A DNA stretch of 5,668 nt from Rhodospirillales bacterium (GTDB lineage: Bacteria; Pseudomonadota; Alphaproteobacteria; Acetobacterales; Acetobacteraceae): contig JAATGE010000371.1 of the NCBI GenBank assembly GCA_015654825.1, positions 1-5,668 on the forward strand. The letters run 5' to 3'. The position numbers and the translations under genes are program-made. Positions 1 to 5,668 of the stretch are shown here, piece by piece; position 1 is the first letter of the stretch, and every line of letters begins with the position of its first letter. The notes beneath the pieces are model-generated. The model was not told the DNA's origin, did no database searches, and was given only the letters and a program-made list of their open reading frames with translations.

Positions 1-60
1 AAGAAGCAAAAACTTTTGTTCATTGGTGCGTAACGGGCCGAATATTTGGGCTCCACGGCG
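1..60. other. Intergenic 3' flank of the response regulator gene
   Basis: These 60 bases follow the stop codon of the minus-strand response regulator and reach the window edge. They are richer in A and T than the rest of the window, especially 1-25. I see no convincing intrinsic terminator: the only symmetry is the short CAAAA/TTTTG at about 8-19, with almost no loop. No coding sequence is supported here, and the next gene lies outside the window. Confidence 0.5.
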
Positions 61-702
61 TCAGTCCAGGATGTTCTGCCGGAGTGCCAGGCGGACCAGC
101 TCGATGTCGGAGGCTACACCTAGCTTGCTTCTGACCAGGTAGCGGGTGTTCGCAACTGTCTTGGGGCTGACGTGCAGGGTTTCGGCTATCTGCTCGGTGG
201 TTCGTTCGGCTAGCATCATGCGCAGAATTTCGAACTCCCTGGGGGTCAGTGCCTCGATCGCCGATGGCTCGTGGCTCAGGTGGCTGAGCGCCAGCTCGTG
301 GTCGATGTCCGGGCTTAGGGCAGTGGGACCCTTCAACACTTCGAAGAGGGCGGCGACCAGCACTTCCGGCGGGCTGCTTTTGGTGACGTAGCCCCTGGCA
401 CCGGCACGGATCGCCTGCACGGCGTAGGAAGCGGTCTGGTGCATCGTAAAAACCAGGATGCGCGCGGCCGGATCCCACTGCACCAGCCTGCGGATCGCCT
501 CGATGCCGCCTAGCCCGGGCATGGAAAGATCCATGATGACCAAAGCCGGCCGCTTCTCCTTGAACAATCGATACGCCTCGGCACCGTCGCCGGCCTCGGC
601 GACGATACGCAATGTCGGCTGCTTCTGCAGCAGCGTCCGATAACCCTCGCGCACGATCGCATGATCGTCGACCAGCATGATGCCGACAGCCTCGTCGATC
701 AC
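61..702 (-). CDS. NarL/FixJ (LuxR-type) DNA-binding response regulator
   Basis: This 213-residue protein receives phosphate from a sensor kinase and binds DNA to change transcription. The receiver domain (about residues 6-125) shows the acidic pair D12-D13, phosphoacceptor D58 in the IMDLSMPG motif, T86 and K108. A linker leads to a C-terminal LuxR-type helix-turn-helix (about 150-210) beginning LTPREFEIL and containing TEQIAETLHVSPKTVANT. The length is normal for the family. The GTG start at 702 is chosen because a GAGG Shine-Dalgarno sits 8 bases upstream and overlaps the TGA stop of the kinase gene. An internal ATG (residue 9, base 678) would cut into the first beta strand. The gene lies 10 bases after the histidine kinase, its evident partner. 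By arrangement it resembles MoxX-type regulators, but the regulated genes cannot be read from the sequence; the divergent exported-protein pair is the nearest candidate target. Confidence 0.95.
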   Translation of the reverse strand: MIDEAVGIMLVDDHAIVREGYRTLLQKQPTLRIVAEAGDGAEAYRLFKEKRPALVIMDLSMPGLGGIEAIRRLVQWDPAARILVFTMHQTASYAVQAIRAGARGYVTKSSPPEVLVAALFEVLKGPTALSPDIDHELALSHLSHEPSAIEALTPREFEILRMMLAERTTEQIAETLHVSPKTVANTRYLVRSKLGVASDIELVRLALRQNILD

Positions 703-710
703 GCCGGCCG

Positions 711-714
711 CCTC
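711..714 (-). promoter_or_regulatory. Ribosome-binding site of the response regulator, overlapping the kinase stop
   Basis: On the minus strand the kinase ends TGA and the same bases begin a GAGG motif (TGAGG), 8 bases before the GTG start of the response regulator. This decides the GTG start and implies translational coupling: ribosomes finishing the kinase can re-initiate on the regulator. Confidence 0.7.
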
Positions 715-2119
715 ATCCGGGATCGGCGCCGAGTGCCGCGGGCGGCGCGGGTATCACCGCGCGCAGGATGAGTCCGGTCGGCTGCGCGGCCGCGAAACTC
801 AAGCGGCCGCCGAGGGCGGCGATACGCTCCCGCATGCCGAGCAGCCCCATCCCCGCCCGCGCGGCCATGTCGATATCGCTGTGCCTGCCGTCATCCTCGA
901 TGATCAGCTCGATCTCGCCGGCAGGCCGTCCGCCCGCTTCGTCGCGCTTGAAAAGACGCAGCCGTACGCGCGTCGCCTCCGCGTGCTTGGCCGCATTGGT
1001 CAGCGCCTCCTGCGCAATCCGGTAGATGTTGGCGGAAAAGCCGGGTGGCAGCGCCTGGAAGCGGCCGGACAGCTCGAGCTCGTAACGGGTGGTGCCGCGG
1101 CCGCGGGCATTCCAGCCGGCCACCAGGCCTTCGACGCTCAATGCCAGGCCCAGCTCGTCGATGTCGGGCGGCCGCAGGCGGACCAGCGCGCCCCGCAACG
1201 TATCCATCATGCGCGCCGTGGTGCGCTGGATGGACTGGCATTCGGGTAGCAGGGACGGGCACTCATCGCGCGCCGTCTGGCTGGCCGATGCGGCCACCGC
1301 GGCCACGGCGGCCAGGCACTGGCCGAACTCGTCATGCAGCTCGCGCGCCAGATGCGGGCGCTCGTCGTCCTGGACCCCGATCAGCCGCCTGGTGAGTTCG
1401 TTCCGCTCGGCGACGGTGCGGTCCAGGCTCGCGGCAAGCTGGTTGAAGATGGCGCCGATGCGGGAGAGCTCGGCCAGGTCGAAATCGGGCAGGCGCGCCG
1501 AAAGATCGTTGGCGGCCAGGCGCTCCAGCCCGGCGAGGATCACCCGCGTCGGGCGCAGCGCGCGGGCGATCGCGGCATAGACGAGAACGCACAATCCCAG
1601 CAGCGTGACGCCCATGACAGGGAGCAGGCCGCTGGTATCCTGCCAGGCCTGCGCAATGACGCTTCGCGCATCGACCGATACCACCGCCTCGCCCAGCGCC
1701 GCGTCGTGCGCATCGATGCGGCGCCCGACTTCACGGCCGGGATCGAACAGGCGCGTATAAAGCCGCGCGAAGGGTGCCGGAACATCGGCCGCGCCGGATT
1801 GCGGGCCGTTGCAAGTGCGTTGATAGATTTCTCCGCCCGCCGCGCGGTAGGCGATGCACAGGCCGGGCGCGGAAAACGCCATGGCCAGCGTGGGCACATC
1901 CGGGAACGAACCGGGCGCCGGGCTGGCCCAGGCAAGTTGGGCGTGCTGGCGGGCCAGGCCCCGGGCCGCGATTTCGGCGACTTCGGCCAGCCTGGCGTCG
2001 GCGGCGCGGTCGGACTGGATCAGCGCATAGGCGGACACGCCGGCGAAGCACGCCGCGGCGAGCGCCGCGACGCGCATTGCCAACCGGAGTTTCAGGTCGA
2101 CCCTGGGTGTTTTCCACAT
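713..2119 (-). CDS. Membrane sensor histidine kinase, HisKA_3 (NarX/MoxY-like) type
   Basis: This 468-residue inner-membrane kinase autophosphorylates a histidine and passes phosphate to the adjacent response regulator. It has a first membrane helix at about residues 14-34, a periplasmic region of about 130 residues, a second membrane helix at about 165-184, a HAMP-like linker to about 238, a HisKA_3 dimerisation domain with LARELHDEFGQ (H262), and an HATPase domain with N-box QEALTNAAKHA (N375) and G2 box GMGLLGMRERI (near 423-433). The periplasmic part, with PTLAMAFSAPGLCIAYR and RLFDPGREVGR, resembles the LapD/MoxY N-terminal sensor domain; this is recognition from memory. The G1 box reads DDGRH where DxGxG is usual, and a proline lies in the H-box (ERPHLAR). 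I prefer the ATG at 2119 over a TTG at 2140 because GGAGG lies 12 bases before the ATG. The ligand is unknown. Confidence 0.93.
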   Translation of the reverse strand: MWKTPRVDLKLRLAMRVAALAAACFAGVSAYALIQSDRAADARLAEVAEIAARGLARQHAQLAWASPAPGSFPDVPTLAMAFSAPGLCIAYRAAGGEIYQRTCNGPQSGAADVPAPFARLYTRLFDPGREVGRRIDAHDAALGEAVVSVDARSVIAQAWQDTSGLLPVMGVTLLGLCVLVYAAIARALRPTRVILAGLERLAANDLSARLPDFDLAELSRIGAIFNQLAASLDRTVAERNELTRRLIGVQDDERPHLARELHDEFGQCLAAVAAVAASASQTARDECPSLLPECQSIQRTTARMMDTLRGALVRLRPPDIDELGLALSVEGLVAGWNARGRGTTRYELELSGRFQALPPGFSANIYRIAQEALTNAAKHAEATRVRLRLFKRDEAGGRPAGEIELIIEDDGRHSDIDMAARAGMGLLGMRERIAALGGRLSFAAAQPTGLILRAVIPAPPAALGADPG

Positions 2120-2131
2120 CGTCCGACGATG

Positions 2132-2136
2132 CCTCC
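2132..2136 (-). promoter_or_regulatory. Likely ribosome-binding site of the histidine kinase
   Basis: GGAGG on the minus strand lies 12 bases upstream of the ATG at 2119. The spacing is somewhat long but acceptable. The alternative TTG at 2140 lies upstream of this motif and so could not use it, which favours the ATG. Confidence 0.5.
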
Positions 2137-2169
2137 GCAACGCGCCTGGTGCGAACCGGTCGCGCCGAA

Positions 2170-2187
2170 CGACTAGACGGGAAGTCG
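2170..2187. repeat. Inverted repeat CGACT-N8-AGTCG, possible operator
   Basis: A perfect 5+5 base dyad with an 8-base spacer spans 18 bases in the divergent gap, about 50 bases upstream of the kinase start and 145 upstream of the exported-protein start. LuxR-type regulators bind such dyads as dimers, so it could be a site for the neighbouring regulator, but a 5-base dyad can arise by chance. Confidence 0.25.
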
Positions 2188-2318
2188 CCCCGCTTGGAAA
2201 GCAGCCGGCGGAAAATCGGGAAAAATGCCCGGTGCCGCTCGGGCAGGCGTCGGTTCTCGGAATATCGACGCGCCCCTACGCTGCTGCCCGAAGCGCGCGT
2301 TCGCGGGCTGTCGGGGCT

Positions 2319-2323
2319 GGGAG
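2319..2323 (+). promoter_or_regulatory. Ribosome-binding site fixing the GTG start of the first exported protein
   Basis: GGGAG lies 8 bases upstream of the GTG at 2332. Two ATG codons at 2327 and 2330 are in another frame and stop after two or three codons, so they are not the start. Confidence 0.55.
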
Positions 2324-2331
2324 TTCATGAT

Positions 2332-2859
2332 GTGCTGATCAAACGTCGCATCGCGTTGGCATTCGCGGCAGGAGCGGCGCTCTGCCTGCTGCTGCCCCTC
2401 GAGGGCGTCGTTGCGCAATCCGCGGCCGCGCGGCCGATCGGAATTGCGATTTTCGACTTCGACTACAGCGATACTTCCGGCGAAGCGCAGGATGCGACGG
2501 CGGCGCATCAGGCGCGGTTGAAAGCCTTTATGGCATCGATCCGCGGCGATCTGGCCGCGAGCGGAAAATATCGCATCGTCGAGATTTCATGCGGCGCCGA
2601 ACTCTGCACCACATCGGGTACGATGCCGGCCGACCTGTCCGACCGGATCAAGCGCGCGGGGGCGGATCTTCTGCTGTTCGGCGGATTCCACAAGGAAAGT
2701 ACACTGGTCCAGTGGGCGAAGGTGCAGGTGGTCGACGTGGCGGCGAACAAGCTGGTCGTCGATCGGCTGCTGACTTTTCGCGGCGATACCGACGATTCAT
2801 GGCGCCGCGCCGAAGCGTTTGTCATCGATGAACTGAAGGGTCAGCTGCCTGACCGGTAG
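2332..2859 (+). CDS. Exported DUF2380/DUF3280-like protein, copy 1
   Basis: This predicted 175-residue protein is exported to the periplasm. It starts MLIKRRIALAF, has a hydrophobic stretch to about residue 23, and a plausible signal peptidase site after VVA (A28). The mature part begins with a beta strand IGIAIFDFDYS (38-46) and continues with SGKYRIVE (77-84), a cysteine pair C87 and C92, a GADLLLFGGF strand (110-119) and DDSWRRA (154-160) before a final helix. The layout matches the DUF2380/DUF3280 family as I remember it; its biochemical role is unknown. The GTG start is chosen because the frame has no better start near a Shine-Dalgarno and the signal peptide begins there. The next gene follows closely and encodes a related protein, so the two probably form one transcript. 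Members of this family are often seen near PQQ-dependent alcohol dehydrogenases, which suggests, but does not show, a periplasmic accessory or sensing role. Confidence 0.82.
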   Translation: MLIKRRIALAFAAGAALCLLLPLEGVVAQSAAARPIGIAIFDFDYSDTSGEAQDATAAHQARLKAFMASIRGDLAASGKYRIVEISCGAELCTTSGTMPADLSDRIKRAGADLLLFGGFHKESTLVQWAKVQVVDVAANKLVVDRLLTFRGDTDDSWRRAEAFVIDELKGQLPDR

Positions 2860-2882
2860 CAAAATGACTATCACGAAGATAC

Positions 2883-2886
2883 GAGG
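2883..2886 (+). promoter_or_regulatory. Ribosome-binding site deciding the start of the second exported protein
   Basis: GAGG is 7 bases upstream of the ATG at 2894. The earlier in-frame ATG at 2864 lacks a comparable motif, so 2894 is preferred. Confidence 0.5.
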
Positions 2887-2893
2887 TGCAATA

Positions 2894-3484
2894 ATGCGTC
2901 AGGGCGCGACGATCGGATGGGCGCGAGTGAACGCAACTCGCAATGAACGGCGTGGGCTGGCGCCCCACTGGCGGCACACATCGTGTTTTTTTGCCGGCGC
3001 CCTGCTGGCCGCTGCGACGCTGCTGCCTGGCGCGTTGCGCGCCGCGTCGCCTTCTCCGGTCAGGCTTGCGATGTTCGATTTCGAGCTGGAGGATCTGAGC
3101 GCGCTGCCGGGCGAAAGTCCGTCCGATACGGCACTCCTGAAACAGATCTCCGACGATGCGCGGCGGACAATGGTTCAGTCGGGGCGCTACAGTCTGGTCG
3201 ACCTGCGCGGCGCCGACGCGGACGCGGTCAAGGGAAGGTGGCTGCACCAGTGCCATGGCTGCGACGCGGGGATCGCGCTGAAGCTCGGGGCCGCGCAATC
3301 GCTGGTCGGATACGTGACGCGGATCAGCAGGACGGAATATATGGTGCGGATCCTGATCAGTGACGCGAAGACGGGCGCGGTTGTTTCCGACAGTCAGAGT
3401 GGGCTTCGGATGGGAGCGGACTACTCGTGGGGCCGCGGTTTTGCGTCGCTGATCCGGGATCGTGTGCTGGGCGGTGGAAAATAG
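2894..3484 (+). CDS. Exported DUF2380/DUF3280-like protein, copy 2
   Basis: This predicted 196-residue exported protein is related to the preceding gene product. A long charged N-terminus (about 30 residues) precedes a hydrophobic segment at about 31-48 and a likely cleavage site after ALRA (A50). The mature region shows VRLAMFDFELED (56-67), SGRYSLVDL (96-104), a CHGC pair (C120, C123) followed by DAGIALKLGAAQSLVGYV, and YSWGRG (177-182). This order matches copy 1: FDF, SGKY, cysteine pair, GAD strand, SW motif. The CxxC form and following LGA..LVG segment are closer to the family pattern than copy 1. An ATG at 2864 would add ten residues; a GTG near 2927 would shorten the unusually long n-region. 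The gap from copy 1 is 34 bases with this start, supporting one operon. Function unknown; the cysteines could form a disulfide or bind a ligand in the periplasm (inference). Confidence 0.82.
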   Translation: MRQGATIGWARVNATRNERRGLAPHWRHTSCFFAGALLAAATLLPGALRAASPSPVRLAMFDFELEDLSALPGESPSDTALLKQISDDARRTMVQSGRYSLVDLRGADADAVKGRWLHQCHGCDAGIALKLGAAQSLVGYVTRISRTEYMVRILISDAKTGAVVSDSQSGLRMGADYSWGRGFASLIRDRVLGGGK

Positions 3485-3543
3485 AAGGCGGCAGTCTGAG
3501 TTCTGGCATCAGGAAGCAGAAGGTTCGATTCGAAAAGTGAAGG

Positions 3544-3637
3544 CCAGGGCTCTGCCCTGGACCCGTCACGCCGGAGGCGTGCTACGCCCGACGGGGCCAG
3601 TAGGCCCCAGACCGCGTTTTATTTGTTCCGCGTCTGG
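3544..3637. repeat. Cluster of four short perfect hairpins between convergent genes
   Basis: Within 94 bases four adjacent inverted repeats occur: CCAGGGC-TCT-GCCCTGG (3544-3560), CACGCC-GGA-GGCGTG (3567-3581), GGGGCC-AGTA-GGCCCC (3593-3608), and CCAGA/TCTGG with inner CGCG/CGCG around an AT-rich 12-base loop (3607-3637, one bulged base). An alternative outer pairing CCCGTC/GACGGG (3562-3567 with 3590-3595) encloses the second hairpin. The region lies between the ends of the plus-strand exported-protein operon (3484) and the minus-strand sugar-nucleotide gene (3649). It may act as a bidirectional terminator, although no U-run directly follows a stem, or be a REP-like dispersed element. The GGGCTCTGCCC core is a kind of sequence I associate with dispersed repeats in GC-rich genomes, which I could not check. 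Confidence 0.7.
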
Positions 3638-3648
3638 TCAACCGGCTT

Positions 3649-4638
<990 letters not shown>

Positions 4639-4837
4639 GTGCGCATTTGTCCGTTGCCTCCCTTGCCTTGTCGCACCGAATGGGTACCAAAACGTTAACC
4701 GGAGTGCGACCGGGCGTGCGCCACCGGGTTTTGCATGAGTTTTGTAACGAACTGACCGCGGGACGCGGCCCGCTTCCGTGCCACGCCGCACGGCGCCGCG
4801 CAGCGCTGAGCGAGGGGCGAGGCCGCGGTAAAGCCGC
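4639..4837. other. Intergenic region upstream of the UDP-glucuronate decarboxylase gene
   Basis: About 200 bases separate the decarboxylase start from the end of the small minus-strand gene. A GGGAGG ribosome-binding-like motif is at 4657-4662 on the minus strand. The stretch 4685-4750 is more AT-rich than its surroundings and is the likeliest place for the decarboxylase promoter, though I found no good -35/-10 pair. A small GCGG-N5-CCGC hairpin at 4825-4837 directly follows the small gene's stop but has no T-run. Confidence 0.4.
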
Positions 4838-5077
4838 CTAGCCTTCCTTCAGCGACCGCCTCAGCTCGCCGCTGGCAACCCCCGTCGCCGCGCTGTGCAG
4901 CACGTTGAGGATCGCGTTGTCGTCCATCACCTGGGCGAGCAGGCCGAGCGCGCCGCCGAGCATGGCGGACGCAATCGGCATCGGGCCGAGGCCGCGCTCC
5001 CGCAAATCCTCGATCGTGGTTTCAATGCCGGCGCCGGCTGCAGCAAGGTCGGCGGCAATTTTTTCTTCCTGGCTCAT
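4838..5077 (-). CDS. Small helical protein of unknown function (79 aa)
   Basis: I do not recognise this protein. It is 79 residues, begins [15 protein letters not shown] and ends ELRRSLKEG. The sequence is almost wholly helix-compatible: an amphipathic first helix rich in Ala and Glu, a charged [11 protein letters not shown] segment, then a moderately hydrophobic stretch [18 protein letters not shown] (about residues 33-50), and a second Ala-rich helix. The hydrophobic part is short and contains glycines, so it may be a packed helix rather than a membrane segment. No signal peptide or cysteine is present. The ATG at 5077 is preferred; a TTG at 5122 would add 15 unlikely residues. It is a real gene rather than shadow because its codon use fits the window, the opposite frames give arginine-rich translations, and it fills an otherwise empty interval. 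It shares no evident operon with the decarboxylase 199 bases downstream. Confidence 0.65.
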   Translation of the reverse strand: MSQEEKIAADLAAAGAGIETTIEDLRERGLGPMPIASAMLGGALGLLAQVMDDNAILNVLHSAATGVASGELRRSLKEG

Positions 5078-5124
5078 GGCTCGTGATCCCAGAAGCGGGG
5101 CATCCGTGCAAGGGCCGAACAATC

Positions 5125-5172
5125 CAGCCTCCCGACTTCCCAGCCTCCTGACTTCCCAGCCTCCCGACTTCC
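5125..5172. repeat. Three tandem copies of a 16-base repeat
   Basis: The unit CAGCCTCCCGACTTCC occurs at 5125-5140, 5141-5156 and 5157-5172, with a partial CAG following to 5175. The second copy differs by one base (CCTG for CCCG). It lies in the gap between the divergent starts of the small minus-strand gene (5077) and the secreted protein gene (5277). Read on the minus strand each unit holds a Shine-Dalgarno-like GGGAGG or AGGAGG. Such near-identical tandem units can change copy number by replication slippage. Confidence 0.9.
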
Positions 5173-5263
5173 CAGGCCGGTTGCCGCGCCGGCACCATGT
5201 ATGTTAGTTGTGCTACCATCCGTGGGCTGGCTGCGCCCGGTCCCAACCCACCCCCAGATAGTG

Positions 5264-5269
5264 AAGGAG
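5264..5269 (+). promoter_or_regulatory. Strong ribosome-binding site of the secreted protein gene
   Basis: AAGGAG lies 7 bases upstream of the ATG at 5277, an almost ideal Shine-Dalgarno and spacing. It is strong support that the open frame running to the window end is a real gene. Confidence 0.8.
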
Positions 5270-5276
5270 TTTGCTG

Positions 5277-5668
5277 ATGCACGTCAGGTGCCTGGCGCTG
5301 CTTGCGCCGCTTCTGCTGCCCGCCGCCGCCGCCGCGCAGTCCAGTTTCATCGCCCCGGACGGGTTGAGCCGGTACCCGGGGGTGACGGTCTGGTGCCCCG
5401 ACGGTACCGGCGTCACGGCGTGTAATTTCGGCGGTGGCGGCGGCGGCGGCGGCGCGGTCAGCATCAATCTCGGTGGTACCGCGGTCAGTGCCAGCCACCC
5501 GTTCACGGTCAGCGACGGCGCATTGGAGGCGCTGATCACCGCCGGCGCGCTGAAAGTAGGCGGCAGCGTCGGCATCAGCAATTTCCCGGCAACCCAGGCG
5601 GTGTCGGCGGCCAGCCTGCCACTGCCGGCGGGCGCCGCGGCGGATGCCACGCTGGCGGCGACCGCGGC
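5277..5668 (+). CDS. Secreted protein with octaglycine linker, 3' end outside the window (partial)
   Basis: An open frame of 130 codons starts at an ATG with an excellent ribosome-binding site and has no stop before the window ends. A Sec signal peptide is clear: MHVRCLALLAPLLLP followed by an alanine run, with cleavage likely after A20 before QSS. The next 30 residues include YPGVTVWCPDG and a cysteine pair (C40, C49) that may form a disulfide. Eight consecutive glycines follow (52-59), encoded by mostly GGC codons. The rest is low in charge and rich in Ala, Gly, Ser, Val and Thr, with SVSxxHPFTVSDG-like and VGISNFPATQAVSAASLPLP segments and a TLAATA run. That last part recalls repetitive phage fibre-like or structural proteins containing NFPATQ-VS-type repeats, but here it sits behind a signal peptide, and this is a resemblance from memory only. 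Function unknown; likely periplasmic, surface or secreted. Confidence 0.8.
   Translation, partial: MHVRCLALLAPLLLPAAAAAQSSFIAPDGLSRYPGVTVWCPDGTGVTACNFGGGGGGGGAVSINLGGTAVSASHPFTVSDGALEALITAGALKVGGSVGISNFPATQAVSAASLPLPAGAAADATLAATA

Larger units (their letters stand above)
2120..2331. promoter_or_regulatory. Divergent intergenic region between the kinase operon and the exported-protein pair
   Basis: About 210 bases separate the divergent starts at 2119 (minus) and 2332 (plus), so promoters for both transcripts should lie here. I could not identify a strong sigma-70 pair. The region holds a dyad CGACT-N8-AGTCG at 2170-2187 and a hairpin TGCCCG-N8-CGGGCA at 2226-2245. A plus-strand reading frame is open across this region and far into the kinase gene, but it is antisense coding shadow and has no fitting start. 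Confidence 0.45.

Noticed and set aside
8..25. CAAAA/TTTTG symmetry as terminator for the two-component operon
   Set aside because: The stem is short, all A-T and has virtually no loop, so it would not form a stable terminator hairpin.
1334..2176. 280-codon plus-strand open frame
   Set aside because: It lies antisense to the histidine kinase, whose domains are unmistakable. The frame is open because of high GC content.
2254..2282. Possible sigma-70 promoter TTCTCG-N17-TACGCT for the exported-protein pair
   Set aside because: The -35 box matches the consensus poorly and the -10 only partly; in this GC-rich sequence it is not better than chance.
1774..2331. Long plus-strand open frame extending the first exported protein upstream to 1774
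   Set aside because: It overlaps the histidine kinase in antisense, has an arginine/proline-rich translation, and the signal peptide and Shine-Dalgarno place the real start at 2332.
5125..5172. CRISPR-like array
   Set aside because: The units are directly adjacent without spacers and only 16 bases long, so this is a tandem repeat.
5190..5219. Possible sigma-54 or extended -10 promoter ahead of the secreted gene
   Set aside because: GGCAC at 5191 lacks the GC pair at the required spacing, and TACCAT at 5214 has no matching -35 element.
5022..5498. 158-codon minus-strand frame crossing the tandem repeat and the secreted gene
   Set aside because: It overlaps two better-supported genes on both sides, is of low complexity, and has no Shine-Dalgarno that I could see.

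Overview
The window is GC-rich and reads as the chromosome of a Gram-negative bacterium, most likely a proteobacterium. Evidence: a two-component kinase with a periplasmic sensor domain, three proteins with Sec-type signal peptides, and proteobacterial-style Shine-Dalgarno sites, GTG starts and codon use. I cannot place the genus. No rRNA, tRNA, CRISPR array, transposase or integrase was seen.

Left part (1-2331): a two-component system on the minus strand. A membrane histidine kinase (713-2119) with a HisKA_3/NarX-type core and a MoxY/LapD-like periplasmic region is followed after a 10-base gap by a NarL/FixJ-type response regulator (61-702). The regulator's ribosome-binding site overlaps the kinase stop codon, so the two are almost certainly co-transcribed and translationally coupled. 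Divergent from them across about 210 bases is a plus-strand pair of small exported proteins (2332-2859 and 2894-3484). These resemble each other (FDF near the N-terminus, SGKY/SGRY, a cysteine pair, a late SW motif) and look like the DUF2380/DUF3280 family. From general knowledge, such proteins and MoxY/MoxX-like systems recur near PQQ-dependent methanol/ethanol dehydrogenase genes. A role in sensing or controlling periplasmic alcohol oxidation is a reasonable inference, but no dehydrogenase lies inside this window.

Middle (3485-4638): a convergent intergenic region dense with perfect short inverted repeats, then on the minus strand a clear UDP-glucuronate decarboxylase (UDP-xylose synthase), a cytoplasmic sugar-nucleotide enzyme feeding envelope or exopolysaccharide synthesis. 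No glycosyltransferase is beside it here.

Right part (4639-5668): a 79-residue minus-strand protein of unknown function, three tandem copies of a 16-base repeat in the divergent gap, and a plus-strand secreted protein (start 5277) that runs off the window. That protein has a signal peptide, a cysteine pair, an eight-glycine linker and a low-complexity region reminiscent of repetitive phage fibre-like proteins. It is the least explained gene here. The small exported pair and this secreted protein are the most promising leads for something undescribed.
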